Shown: positions 46,701-63,659, counted from the first letter of the stretch. The stretch: 64,000 bases of DNA from Dromiciops gliroides (GCF_019393635.1 NC_057867.1:3094889-3158888); one strand, 5' to 3'. Notes: generated by a model not told the origin, from the letters alone. Numbers and translations are program-made.

Positions 46701-46789
46701 TCCTCACCTGTTGGAGTATCCTGGCTCTTCCGGGGACTGAAGGTGTCCGAGCCCATGGGCACCCCCAGCAGTGCCAGTAACAGCAGCAT
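43774..46789 (-). CDS. IL2RG: Interleukin-2 receptor common gamma chain (complete, 8 exons)
   Basis: Minus-strand exons are 46789-46708, 46502-46370, 46174-46011, 45846-45707, 45028-44866, 44642-44546, 44364-44283 and 43962-43774: 1050 nt, 349 aa (human 369). This is the shared signalling subunit of the IL-2, -4, -7, -9, -15 and -21 receptors, working with JAK3 at the plasma membrane. A short leucine-rich signal peptide opens it. Cytokine-receptor cysteines lie at C44, C54, C80 and C93. NLT and NWT glycosylation sites are present. The WSQWS motif is at 212-216, a membrane segment at about 235-257, and Box1 MPQIPNLKN follows. The tail keeps [21 protein letters not shown]. Against human, the N-terminal ectodomain is shorter and the juxtamembrane piece is a few residues longer ([11 protein letters not shown]). 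The tyrosine of the human HSPYW motif is serine. Confidence 0.96.
45170..45330 (-). repeat. MIR-family SINE remnant in IL2RG intron 4
   Basis: CCCCTTCATTCTACCCATTC, GAGGAAAACAAAGGCCAGAGG and CAGGGATTTGAACCCAGGCCCTC are the reverse of MIR. Confidence 0.65.
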
Positions 46790-46891
46790 TCTCAGGCTGG
46801 TTGATTGTTATGACTGAGACCTGAGCTTCACTTTCATTCTCTCTTCATCCAAAGCCTGGGGCCCTTCACTAGCTACCCCTCACCACCTACA

Positions 46892-46917
46892 CACTTCCTC
46901 TTGTTACAGCTTCCGGT
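46892..46917 (-). promoter_or_regulatory. IL2RG: Paired Ets-type sites, IL2RG core promoter
   Basis: The minus strand carries CCGGAAG and AGAGGAAGT about 10 bp apart, roughly 100-130 bp upstream of the IL2RG ATG. The human IL2RG promoter is known to depend on Ets sites bound by GABP and Elf-1, and it has no TATA box. The identity of the sites here is inferred from sequence. Confidence 0.55.
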
Positions 46918-46929
46918 GGAAAGAACCTG

Positions 46930-47486
46930 GGCCCCCCCCTACCCCTACAATAGGGCCCCACATAGGGACAGAGAGTTGGGTTAGCGTGTCATATAACACA
47001 GCCCCCCCAAAACAGTAGGGGGGTGTGCTATTAAGAGAGGAGAGTAAAGGACCTATTGTGATGGCTGGCTGGATTCATGAAAAATAGAACTGGTTCCTTC
47101 ATCTCTCCTGTTTGTTATGGCTGCATCTGGCTTCACCCTCCCTCCCTCCCTCCCTCCTTCTCTCCTCTCTGCCATCCCTCCACTCCCCCTCCATCCTAGG
47201 ACCTGATTAACCCTCATTGTCTTGATCCAGTCCGGCCTCCTTAAGGTTTAGAAATGTCAATGGCCTCCCTCCATCATCAGACTAGTGTTACAGGTGGCAC
47301 TTGAGCCCCAGCTTCCTGAAGTCAAACACTCTTGCCATTTCTCTTACTTTTGCCTTTAATCTCAACTGGGCCCTTGCTACTCAGTAACACTTGGTAGCTA
47401 TCTGCTAATGACTTCCTAACCAATTCCCCAGAGCAGTTGCCTACAGTCTTTTTGCCAGCTCAATCCCTGCTCCCCTCTCCAGCTTT
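46930..47486. other. IL2RG upstream region, no gene seen
   Basis: Unique sequence with a CCCTCCCTCCCTCC run at about 47140-47157. I see no supported exon. Confidence 0.5.
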
Positions 47487-47637
47487 TGTTTTTTTTAATT
47501 GGTGAGGCAATTGGGGTTAAGTGACTTGCTCAGGGTCACACAGCTAGTAAGTGTCAAGGGTCTGAGGTCAGATTTGAACTCAGGTCCTCCTGACTCCAGG
47601 GCCTGTGCTCTATCCACTGCGCCACCTAGCTGCCCCT
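47487..47637 (-). repeat. WSINE1-like CORE-SINE, reverse
   Basis: A complete copy flanked by CCCCTCTCCAGCTTT duplications (about 47472 and 47638). Confidence 0.9.
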
Positions 47638-47829
47638 TCCCCTCTCCAGCTTTAATGAAGACATAGGCTAATCACCATGCCTGGAAAGTTCTCCCTCCTC
47701 ACCTCGGGCCCCTACTTTCCCTGGCTTCCTTCAAGATTCAACTCCAATTCCATCTTCTGCAGGAGGCTTTTTCTAGTCTTCCAGCTCCATCTGAGATCGC
47801 ATTTTTATTTAATGGTCTATGTCTTGGTT

Positions 47830-48090
47830 AAGGGAAAATGAGGTGGCACAGTGGATAGAGTGCTGGATCTGGAGTTGAGTTCAAATCCAACCTCTGACAC
47901 TTACTAGCTGTGTGACCCTGGGCAAGTCATTGAACTCTGACTCTGTTTCCTCATCTGTAAAATGGAGATCATACGAGCACCTACCTCCCAGGGTTGTTAT
48001 TAGGATCAAATGAATAATAATTGTAAAAGGCTTAACACAATGCTTGGAACATAGAAGGTGCTATATAAATATTAAGTATTATTATGTATG
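47830..48090 (+). repeat. MIR-family SINE
   Basis: GAGGTGGCACAGTGGATAGAG, CTAGCTGTGTGACCCTGGGC, TCATCTGTAAAATGGAGATC and ATAGAAGGTGCTATATAAAT in order. Confidence 0.8.
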
Positions 48091-48234
48091 ATTTGTTTTT
48101 TGCATATTGTCTTCCCCATTAGAATGTGAGCTCCTTGACAGCAGGGGCCATATTTGAGGGTTTTGTTTTGTGGTTTGTTTGGTTTTTACCTTTTTTTGCA
48201 TCTTCAGCACTGTGGTGGGCACAGAGTAAGCACT

Positions 48235-48360
48235 TATAAATTCATTTTACAGATGAAGCCGGTAGCCTCTGACCTGAGCACCAGAGAAAGTGACTTATCC
48301 AGAGCCGCAATGGTTTCTGGGATTTGAATTCAGGTTCTTTGACTCCAAATGAAGTGCTCT
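48235..48360 (-). repeat. MIR remnant, reverse
   Basis: TTCATTTTACAGATGAAGCC followed by GTGACTTATCCAGAGCC and GGGATTTGAATTCAGG. An L2-type tail (GTGAGCTCCTTGACAGCAGGGG) precedes it at about 48125. Confidence 0.55.
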
Positions 48361-48362
48361 CT

Positions 48363-48725
48363 CCTATGTTGTTGTTCCAGTTGTGTCCAACTCTTCATGA
48401 CCCCACTTGGAGTTTTCTTGGCAAAGATGCTAAAGTAGTTGGCCATTTCCTTCTCCAGCTCATTTTACAGATAAGGAAACTGAGGCAAACAGGGTGAAGT
48501 GACTCACCCAGGGTCACACAGCTTGTAAATGTTTAAGGTCAAATTTGAACTCAAGCCTTCCTACTCCAGGCCCAGCACTCTATCCACTGCAGCACCACCT
48601 AGCTGCTCATAATATATATTACATCTATATATATGATCAGTTGTTTTAGTTGTGTCCTACTCTTTGTGATCCTGTTTGGTCTTTTCTTGCAAAGATACTG
48701 GAGTGGTTTGCCATTTCCTTCTTCA
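48363..48725 (-). repeat. RTE-tailed SINE, reverse, plus a second partial copy
   Basis: A complete reverse copy covers 48363-48608 (GTTGTTCCAGTTGTGTCC, then AGTTTTCTTGGCAAAGATGC, then the head ending CACCTAGCTGC). A second copy of the tail only (GATACTGGAGTGGTTTGCC) lies at 48638-48725. Confidence 0.82.
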
Positions 48726-48729
48726 AAGT

Positions 48730-49176
48730 AGTTAATTCTCAAATCTCTACCTCTAGACTGTCTCACCTCTCCCCTGAATTCCTTCCAGTCTTAAACTTTC
48801 AGCTGCCTATCAGCCATCTCCACTTGCAAAGCCTGGCCACCTTTTCAAGTTTATATATTCCAAACAAAATCACATGGTCTGCCTTCCCAAGCAAGCCTGC
48901 ATCCATTACTGTTCTTGCCTAGATCTTACCCTGCCTATCAGATAGCTCCTTTTCAGTCTCCTTTGCTGGGTCATCATCTATTTCTGGCCCACCCAGTGGG
49001 AATAAATCTACTGGAACATTTGGAGAAGGGAGTGGTCCCTCAAGGCTCTTACTCTCTCCCTTGGTGATGGGGGTGGAGTGTCAGTGGAATCCCAGTTTCT
49101 GTGAGTTCAAGTATTATCTTTGTGCAGATTACTCCCAAATCCAGATCTCTCAATTTCACTTTTGCTCTCACTCTCT
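48730..49176. other. Intergenic, no gene seen
   Basis: Unique-looking pyrimidine-rich sequence. No supported coding exon. Confidence 0.5.
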
Positions 49177-49328
49177 CTTTTTTTTTTTTTTGGCTGGGCA
49201 ATGGGGGTTAAGTGACTTTCCCAGGGTCACACAGCTGGTAAGTGTCAAGTGTCTGAGGCCAGATTTGAACCCAGGTACTCCTGAATCCAGGGCCGGTGCT
49301 TTATCCACTGCGCCACCTAGCTGCCCCC
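49177..49328 (-). repeat. WSINE1-like CORE-SINE, reverse
   Basis: A full copy flanked by TGCTCTCACTCTC duplications. Confidence 0.9.
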
Positions 49329-49379
49329 CTGCTCTCACTCTCAATCCATTTCCAGATGACCAAAATGATTGTTGAGCCT

Positions 49380-49990
49380 TGACTCTCTTCTACCCCCAAG
49401 TCGTGCCTTCTTCCATCAGTTGTCTAGGACTCTTATGAATTGCCCCTCCTTAACACTCCTTACACTTGTCCTCTTCTTTCTGTTTATATGACGGCCCTCA
49501 TTCCTAGACTGTTGAAATAGGCCCCTAAGGGGTCTCCCTGTTTGCAGTCTTTCCCCTCCAATCTATCCTCCACAGAATTGCCAAGAGATCTGCCCGTTTT
49601 CTTTCCCTACTCAAAAACTTTCAGGGGCGAGCCTTCGCTTGCTGAATAAAGGAGTTCTTGAACCCAGAATTCATGGCCCTTTGCAATGTGGCTCCCCTTC
49701 CTCCACTTTCCCCACTCCCCTTCATGCATTCATTCCAGATTCAACCTGTTCCTGAGTGTCCATAAACCATCCCCAATTCTTGGAACTCCCACATCTCGTA
49801 CCATCTATATTTACAAAGGAGTGAAAGGAAACCGGACTTATAAGCACCTACTGTGTGCCAGGAACTGTGTTAAGTGATAGCCCTCAGGGAGTTTACAATG
49901 TAATGGGGAGGGGCAGGGACACCAAGGACTCTGGAGTGGTGGCCAAGGGTAGTGGGTGGGGTCACAGAACAAAGGATTGACATTCCAGTC
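49380..49990. other. Intergenic with old LINE/MIR tails
   Basis: Mostly unique. A MIR-like TAAGCACCTACTGTGTGCC fragment lies at about 49838-49910. No gene seen. Confidence 0.5.
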
Positions 49991-50383
49991 CCCGAAACAC
50001 TAGTATTTTAAATCTTTTATTATTTATTGATTTTTAACATTCTTTTTTTTTTTAGTTCCAAATTCTTTCCCTCCCTCCCGCCCCTCCTCATCCATCTAGA
50101 AGACAAAAAATGTGATATCAGTTTCACACGTGGAATCATGCAAAACCTTTCCATATTAGCCATGTTGGGGAAAAAAGGCGATACAATTTTTTAACAGTAT
50201 GAAAATTATCATGTTGTTCCTATTTATTACATAATTTCTGGGTATAGGAATTTTTGAAAATGTCAGACAATGTCTTACCTAGATTTATTATAGGAACACG
50301 GGTGTTTCTGGTAGGCAAGATTTTTTTTCCCATATAAGTATTTTATTATTTTCCAGTTACATGTAGAGATAGTTTGCAACATT

Positions 50384-50553
50384 TGGGTTTTGTTTTTTGG
50401 TTTTTTTTGGGGGGGTTTGGTGGGACAATGAGGGTTAAATGACTTGCCCAGGGTCACACAGCTAGTAAGTGTCAAGTGTCTGAGGCAAGATTTGAACTCA
50501 GGTCCTCCTGAATCCAGGGCCGGTGGATTCCACTTCGACACCTAGTTGCCCCC
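50384..50553 (-). repeat. WSINE1-like CORE-SINE nested in L1
   Basis: A reverse copy with a G/T-rich tail region and GACACCTAGTTGCCC head. It splits an L1 3'UTR (CAACATTTGGGTTT / CAACTTTGTTTTTAT). Confidence 0.87.
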
Positions 50554-51570
50554 AACTTTGTTTTTATAAGATTTCTAGTTTCAATTTTTTCTCCCTCCCT
50601 CCCCCATCCCCAAGACAGCAAGCAACCCGATATAGGTTATACATGAAACAATTTTTTAAGTGATAAAAATATGCTTCAGGGTTCATTAGTTCTCTATCCG
50701 GAGGCAGATAGCATTTTCCACCATGGGCCCTTTGGAATTATCTTGGATCAGAATAGCTAAGTCTTTCACAGTTGATCATTGCTACTGTATTGCTGTTACT
50801 GTGTACAATGTTTGGTCCTGTTTACCTCACTTTATATGAACTTATATGAACTGACAAGTTCATATAAGCATCCTCAGGTTTTTCTGAAACCATCCTACTC
50901 ATCACTGTTTATAGCGCAATAGTATTCCTTCACAATCATATACCACAACTTGTTGAGCCATTCCCCAATTGATGGGCATCTTCTCAATTTCCACTTTTTT
51001 CTTTTCTTTTCCCCCAATTACACGTAAAATCAATTTTAACATCTAGTTTTAAAACTTTGAGTTCCAAATTCTCTCCCTTCCTCTCCCCCCCCACTTTGAG
51101 AAGGCAAGCAATTTGATATAGGTTATACATGTGGAATCATACAAAACATTTCCATATTACTCATGTTGTGAAAGAAAATAGACAAAACCCTCAAGAAAAA
51201 TAAAGTTTAAAAAATATCCTTCGATCTGTATTCAGACATCATCACTTCCTTTTCTGGGGATGGATAGCATTCTTCATCATAAGTCCTTGAGAAGTGTCTT
51301 GATCATTGTATTGCTGATAATAGCTACGTCATGCACAGCTGATCATCTGACAATATTGCAGTTACTTTGTACACAATACACTTCACTTTGTATCAGTTCA
51401 TGTAACTCCAGATTTTTCTGAGAGTATCCTGCTCATCATTTCTTTTTCTTTTTTTTGACTCATCATTTCTTATAACGCAATAGTATTCCATAATACATAC
51501 CACAATTTGTTTAGCCATTCCCCAATTGATGCGCAACCCCTCAATTTCCAATTTCTTGCCACCAGCAAAG

Positions 51571-51578
<8 letters not shown>

Positions 51579-51640
<62 letters not shown>
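51579..51640. repeat. (AT)n dinucleotide repeat
   Basis: About 60 bp of pure AT inside L1. Confidence 0.97.
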
Positions 51641-51642
<2 letters not shown>

Positions 51643-51659
51643 CCTATAGGTCCTTTCCT

Positions 51660-51680
51660 TTTTTCTTCCTTCCTTTCTTC

Positions 51681-51750
<70 letters not shown>
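51660..51750. repeat. (TTTC)n microsatellite abutting a SINE
   Basis: TTCC/TTTC units grade into about 17 pure TTTC units directly at the tail end of the reverse SINE at 51750. This suggests growth from its A-rich tail. Confidence 0.93.
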
Positions 51751-51886
51751 GTGAGGCAATTGGTGTTAAGTGACTTGCCCAGGGTCACACAGCTAGCAAG
51801 TGTCAAGTGTCTGAGGCTGGATTTGAACTCAGGTCCTCCTGACTCCAGGGCCAGTGCTCTATCCACTGTGCCACCTAGCTGCCCCT
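51750..51886 (-). repeat. WSINE1-like CORE-SINE
   Basis: A reverse copy from GTGAGGCAATTGGTGTTAAGTG to GCCACCTAGCTGCCCC. The TTTC repeat replaces the usual T-run tail. Confidence 0.88.
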
Positions 51887-52232
51887 CCCTTTGTTTTAAA
51901 TCTCTTTTTAGATACAGACCTAGTAGTGGCATTTCGAGGTCAAAGAGTATGCATGGTTTTATAGCCCTTTGGGCATAGTTCCAAATTTCTCTATAGAATG
52001 GTTGAATTCGTTTACAATTCCACCAACAGTGCATTAGTGTATCATTTTTTCCCACATCCCCTCTAATATTTCTCATTTTTCTCTTCTGTTCTATTAGCCA
52101 ATTTAATAGGTATGAGGTAGTACCCCAGAATTGTTTTGATTTCTATCTCTCCAATCAATAGTGAGTTAGAGAATTTTTTTCATATGGCTAGAGATAGCTT
52201 TGATTACTTCCTCTGAAAACTGTTCATATCTT

Positions 52233-52386
52233 TTTATTTATTTATTTTTAGTGAGGCAATTGGGGTTAAGTGACTTGCCCAGGGTCACACAGCTAGTAAG
52301 TGTTAAGTGTCTGAGGCCAGATCTGAACTCAGGTACTCCTGACATCAGGGCCAGTGCTCTATCCACTGCGCCACCTAGCTGCCCCT
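52233..52386 (-). repeat. WSINE1-like CORE-SINE
   Basis: A reverse copy in L1. The flanking TGTTCATATCTTTT duplication is intact on both sides. Confidence 0.92.
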
Positions 52387-52539
52387 GTTCATATCTTTTA
52401 ATAATCTGTCAATTGGGTAATAGCTCTTATTTTTATAAATACTACTCAGTTCTTTATATATTTGAGAAATGAAGCCTTTGTCAGAGAAACGTGCTTCAAA
52501 TTTTTTCACAGTTACTATTGCTAACTGTATTTTCCTCCA

Positions 52540-53510
52540 TCCTATTTCCCACCCTCATTTATTCTATTCTCTCTCTCCTTTCACCCTGTCCCTCTTCAAA
52601 AATGTTTTGCTTCTGACTACCCCAAATCTGCCCTCTCTTCTATCACCCTTCCCACTCCTTCTCCCTCTCCCCTCCTACTTTCCTGCAGGGTAAGATGGAT
52701 TTTTATACTAAATTGAGTGTGTATGTATTCCCTTTTTGAGCCAATTCTGATGAAAGTAAAGTTCTCTCACTCCCCCTCACCTTCCCCTCCACTATAAAAG
52801 CTTTTTCTTGCTTCTTTTATATGAGATAATTTACCCCATTTCACCTCTCCCTTTCCCTTTCTCCCACTGCATTCCTCTCTCACCCCTTAATTTTTTTCAG
52901 ATATCATTCCTTCATATTCAACTTACACCAGTGTCCTCTGTCTATATATACCCCTTCTGATTGCCCTAATAATGAGAAAGTTCTTATGAGTTAAAAGTAT
53001 CGTCTTCCCATGCAGGAATGTGAATAGTTTAACCTTTTAAAATCCCTTATGATTTCCTTCTCCTGTTTACCTTATTATGCTTCTTTTGAGTCTTGTATTT
53101 GAAAGTCAAATTTTCTATTCAGCACTAGTCTTTTCATTAAGAATGACTGAAGGGAGCAGCTAGGTGGCGAAGTGGATAAAACACCAGCCCTGGATTCAGG
53201 AGGACCTGAGTTCAAATTCAGCTTCAGACACTTGACACTTAACTAGCTGTGTGACCCTGGGCAAGTCACTTAACCCTCATTGCCCTGGAAAAGCAAAAAT
53301 GAATGAAAGGCCTCTTTTTCATTGAATGCCCATTTTTTCCCCTGATGGATTATAATCAGTTTTGCTGGATAGGTGATTCTTGGTTGTAATCCCAGTTCCT
53401 TTGCCCTCTGGAAAATCATATTTGGGATATTGCCTTCTGATCCTTTAATGTAGAAGCTGTTAAATCTTGTGTTATCCTGACTGTGGCTCTACTGTACTTA
53501 AACTGTTTCT
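52540..53510 (-). mobile_element. Probable internal L1 segment, reverse
   Basis: The pyrimidine-rich block, then TTTTGCTGGATAGGTGATTCTTGG and CTGTTAAATCTTGTGTTATCCTGA, is a pattern I associate with the 5' or ORF1 side of marsupial L1 in reverse. The class is uncertain. A WSINE1-like SINE interrupts it at 53156-53300. Confidence 0.4.
53156..53300 (+). repeat. WSINE1-like CORE-SINE
   Basis: A forward copy from GGAGCAGCTAGGTGGCG, flanked by AATGACTGAAGG / AATGAATGAAAGG. Confidence 0.87.
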
Positions 53511-53514
53511 TTCT

Positions 53515-54510
53515 GGCTGTTTGAAATATTTTTTTAATCATAAAATAATTTTATTATTTCCAGTTGCATGTAGAGATAGTTTTCAACATTTGTTTTTATA
53601 AGGTTTCTAGTTTCAAATTTTTCTCCCTCCCTCCCCTCTCCCCCTCCCCAAGACAGCAAGTAATCTGATTTAGGTAATATATGTACAATCACATTAAACA
53701 TATTTCTGCATTAGTCATGCTGTGAAAGAAGAATCAGAGCAAAAAAGGAAAAACCTCAAAAAAGAAAAACAACAACAAAAGCAATAGAAATAGTATGGTT
53801 CAATCTGCATCTAGATACCACAGTTCTTTTCTTTTTTTTTCTGGATTTGGAGAGCATTTTCCATCATGAGTCCTTTGGAACTATCTTGGACCATTGTATT
53901 GCTGAGAAGAACCAAGTATATCACAGTTGATCAACACATAATGTTGTTTGTTGATGCTGTGTACAATGTTCTCCTGGTTCTGCTCATCTTACTCAGCATC
54001 AGTTCATGTAAGTCCTTCCAGGTTTCTCTGAAATCCGCTTATGGCATTATTTCAAGGTATTTGGAGAGCTTTTGGGGGGAGCTTAGGTGAATCACTTACT
54101 AGCTGTGTGACCCTAGGCAAGTCACTTAACCCCCAATTGCCTCACCCCCAAAAAAATAGTAATTTAGAGCATTTTTTCATATGACTAGAGATAACTTTGA
54201 TTTCTTCTTCTGAAAACTGCCTGTTCATATCGTTTGACCATTTACAAATTGGAGAATGGCTCACATTTTTACAAATTTGACTCAGATCCCTAAATATTTG
54301 AGAAATGGGGCCTTTATCAGAGAAACTTGTTGTAAATCCGCCCCCCCCAGTTTCCTGTTTTCCTTCTAATCTTGGCCAAACTTATTTTGTTTGTGCAAAA
54401 CTTTAAAAAATTTCATGTAATCAAAGTTATCCATTTACTTCCTCTGATCCCCTCTATCTCTTGTTTAGTCATAAATTCCTCCCTTATTCATAGATCTGAC
54501 AGGCACAATT
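53515..54510 (-). mobile_element. L1 3' end, reverse, with partial SINE
   Basis: The 3'UTR at left (AATAATTTTATTATTTCCAG, CAAGACAGCAAGTAATCTG) continues into ORF2 C-terminal sequence, ending near GTTTAGTCATAAATTCCTCCC. A truncated forward SINE piece (CTTACTAGCTGTGTGACCC) lies at 54085-54150. Confidence 0.8.
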
Positions 54511-54894
54511 TTCCATGATCCTCTCATTTGTTTACAATATCACTTTTTTTAACCCTATCTTGGTATACAGTGTCAGATGTTGGTTTCTGCCAAGCTGCTT
54601 TCCAGTTTCAAGAATGATAGTATTGACTTTATTATTACTCCCAGAGCTAGAGGAGGCAGAACTGGCCCTGAAACCAGGAAGAATTGGATTTAAGTCACTT
54701 TGTTTTCCAGTGCCCCCAGGCAACTCTACTTAAGACTGGAAGGTGAAGAGAAGGTGCTGACCTGCAATGCTGGAGGAAATTTCCTCACCTGGAAGTCCCC
54801 CATACCAGTGAAATCCCAAAGCTAGACTCCAGTCCTATCTCCCAGAGCTAGAAGTTCAGCTCAGGGGCTGTTTCCTCTATGAAGCCTATCCTAT

Positions 54895-55392
54895 TACTAC
54901 TGAGGCAACTAAGGGGTGCCACAGTGCACAGATCGCTGAGCCTGGAGTTAAGAAGACCCTGAGTTCAAAATGTGACCACAGCCACTTACTAGCTGGGTGA
55001 CCCTGGTTAATTCACTTCCCTGTTTGACTCCCATTTCTCATCTGTAAAATGGAGATGATGTTAGTTCCCAGGGTTTTGTGAGGATCAAATGAAATTATAG
55101 TTGTAAAGCCCTTTGCAAACCTTAGAGTGCTACATGTTGTGCTGGTATTTAGTTGTTTCAGTCGTGTCCGGCTATTGGCAAATATACCCGAGTGGTTTGC
55201 TATTTGCTTCTCCGGCTCATTTTACAGACAATGAACTGAGGCAAACAGGGCGAAGTGGCTTGCCCGGGGTCACACAGCTAGGAAGTGTCTGAGGCCACAT
55301 TTGCACTTTAGGTCTTCCTGACTCCAGGCCCGGGGTTCTCTCCACTGTGCCACCTAGCCGCCCAGAGTGCTTTATAAATGTTAGCTATTGTT
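54895..55392 (+). repeat. MIR-family SINE split by a reverse RTE-tailed SINE
   Basis: The MIR runs 54895-55140 and resumes at 55367-55392 (AGAGTGCTTTATAAATG). The reverse RTE-tailed SINE occupies about 55142-55366. The duplicated AGAGTGCT on either side marks the insertion. Confidence 0.82.
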
Positions 55393-55394
55393 AG

Positions 55395-56335
55395 GAGGGT
55401 ACCATCTTTTCAGTCACTCTGGCTGAAACCCTTGGAGTCAACATCAACTCTTCCCCATTCCTCTCCACCCCGTTTAGAATCAGTGGCCAAGTCTTGTCGA
55501 GTCAGGAACTCTAATCGCAACCAGCTTCTCACGAATGCGCCCTCTAGTCTCCATTCCTAATAACCCCCTCTCCATAGTGCAACAGCCTTGGCTGTTCACT
55601 CCATGCTTCTAGCCAACCTCCCCCAAAGCCGTGAAAGTGGTTTCCAGCGGAAAGCCTAAGCAAGTCCTTTGCTTTCTCCCCGTGCTCAGCTGATAGGTCT
55701 CTATTGCCTCTAGGAAAAAAGGCCCGCGCGGCACTGCAGCAGCTCCGGTTGGCTTTGGAAGCCCTTCCCTTTCCTTCCGAGGCTTTAGCTTAAGCTCCGA
55801 GTTCCTTCAGGGCAAACACTGCTTTTGCCCTCCTTTGTATCCTTCCCAGTGCTTAACACCCTGCTGGGCACAGAAAGGTGCTGAGCGCTGCTTACGACTG
55901 AGCCGACTGAGCCGCGAGCTAGCGGGTTGTTTCTTGCCTCCTACCTCCCTTTCTAGACAAAGGTCCAGAATTCAGCGCTGTCCTTCATAGCCTCCCATGG
56001 CCCAGGCAACCTGGCTTACTTGCCTTTGGTCACACTTGCCATTCTTTTGGTTTATTTAAATTGTTATTGATATACTTGGTTTTCACAAAAGATGCGTTCA
56101 CCTCCTGGGGTGACTGAGGAGCCAATGAGATAATATATGTGAAGTGCATAAAGAATCTTAGAACAAAGACTACAAAAGATAAGGGGGGTGGAGGGGGGAC
56201 ACTTCAGCAAAACTAACGAACAGATTGAAAACATCTGACTTTCTAGCCAGTCACGAAGGACACTCTATGGCCTATCTCCGAGTCTTTGCCCGGGCAGTCC
56301 CCTCAAGCCTGGAATGCACTCCTCCCCCACCCCTT
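55395..56335. other. Intergenic upstream of MED12, no gene seen
   Basis: Unique sequence with an L2-type tail at about 55795-55890 (GAGTTCCTTCAGGGCAAACAC). No supported coding exon. Confidence 0.5.
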
Positions 56336-56510
56336 TTCTCTTTCTTTCTTTCTTCCTTTCTTCCTTCCTTCCTTCCTTCCTTCCTTCCTTCCTTCCTTCC
56401 TTCCTTCCTTCCTTCCTTCCTTCCTTCCTTCCTTCCTTCCTTCCTTCCTTCCTTCCTTCCTTCCTTCCTTCCTTCCTTCCTTCCTTCCTTTCTTTCTTTC
56501 TTTCTTTCTC
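56336..56510. repeat. (TTCC)n microsatellite
   Basis: TTTC at both edges with about 33 TTCC units between, all pyrimidine on the plus strand. It lies about 1 kb before the MED12 CpG island. Confidence 0.97.
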
Positions 56511-56599
56511 CTTTTAGAATCAATCTCCAAGCCTCTTCCGAGCTCAAACTAGCTCTGCCCCGAGCCCGCTCCCGATGTGCCCAGCTAATGTGCCTCACT

Positions 56600-56825
56600 A
56601 CTGCAATAAGAGCTTCCATTTATATAGCACTCACTATGTGCCTCACTGGGTCCTCGCAACAACCCTGAGAGGGAGGTGCTGTTATTATCTCAATTTTACA
56701 GCTGAGGAAACTGAGGCAGGCAGGGGTTGAAATGACTTGGCCAGGGTCACGCAGCTAGTTAAGTGTTTGGAGCTGGATTGGAAGTCAGGCCTTCCTGCCG
56801 CCGGGCCTGGCGCTCTCTGCATTGT
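56600..56825 (-). repeat. MIR-family SINE, reverse
   Basis: CATTTATATAGCACTCACTATGTGCC, then CAATTTTACAGCTGAGGAAACTGAGGC and GGTCACGCAGCTAG. Confidence 0.8.
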
Positions 56826-57379
56826 AGCGCTGTGGAAATACTTTGTTATAAGAGTTGTAGGTGGTTTGTATTGACTTGTATTCGGGAATGTTGCCTCCCG
56901 GAGGGCTTCTCGGGAGCCGGGACTGCTTTGATTGTCTCCGTCGGTCCCCCCACCCCCCACCCCCGCCCCCGTAGATGTTTGGCAAGCTGCTCAGCCTTGA
57001 ATGTAGTACGCTTCGGGATTGCTGGAGCAATCGGGGGATCCTTTGGCCTTCCCAGCTAGACCGGAGCCCTCCCTCCGGGAAGCTCTTCTGTCACTCACTC
57101 CCTGTTCAACCATTTTCTAATTTGCCCCACACATCCTTCTGCACGCATCGGCAGTTCGTACTAAATCAGCAACTCCCCGAGGGCAGGAACTATGTCTTGT
57201 TCCATTTCCGTATCTCGAGCGAGGTAAGGGCACTGACGCGGGTGAGGGACACTCTGGCCGGAGAGCCGGAACCTGCCAAAGGTTCCTCGGAGGGAAAGAG
57301 CATGCGTAAACCGCGGCGGTGCCCGACGTGACCTCCGAGGTCCCTCGCATGGCTAGACAATGGGGACCCCGTGCTAGGT

Positions 57380-63457
<6,078 letters not shown>

Positions 63458-63659
63458 GTATGGATCACTGCCCCCTGTCAGCTGCTCCTTCTCTTTCTCC
63501 CATAAACCCAACCCAGCCCAACCTGATGCTCAAGCCTCTAGGAGCCTCTGCACAGAGTGACCTGGCTAGCCATGGACCTGATCGATGAACACTGAAGAGT
63601 CTGATGGGCAAGCCTAACGATACGATTGTATTGTCTCTGGAGGTGCCTGTCTATGTGGC

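Larger units (their letters stand above)
49990..52540 (-). mobile_element. Stack of L1 3' ends, reverse, with nested SINEs
   Basis: Several minus-strand L1 3' termini follow one another, each opening with its own T-rich end (about 50030, 50320 and 51000). All run toward ORF2 C-terminal sequence. Minus-strand 51900-52076 encodes the pattern NDTLMHCWWNCKRIQPF. At least three SINEs (50384-50553, 51750-51886, 52233-52385) and AT and TTTC microsatellites interrupt them. All pieces are 5' truncated. Confidence 0.75.

Noticed and set aside
56225-56668. Phe-Leu-Pro-Ser and Lys-Glu-Gly-Arg repeat frames
   Set aside because: They are translations of the TTCC microsatellite.
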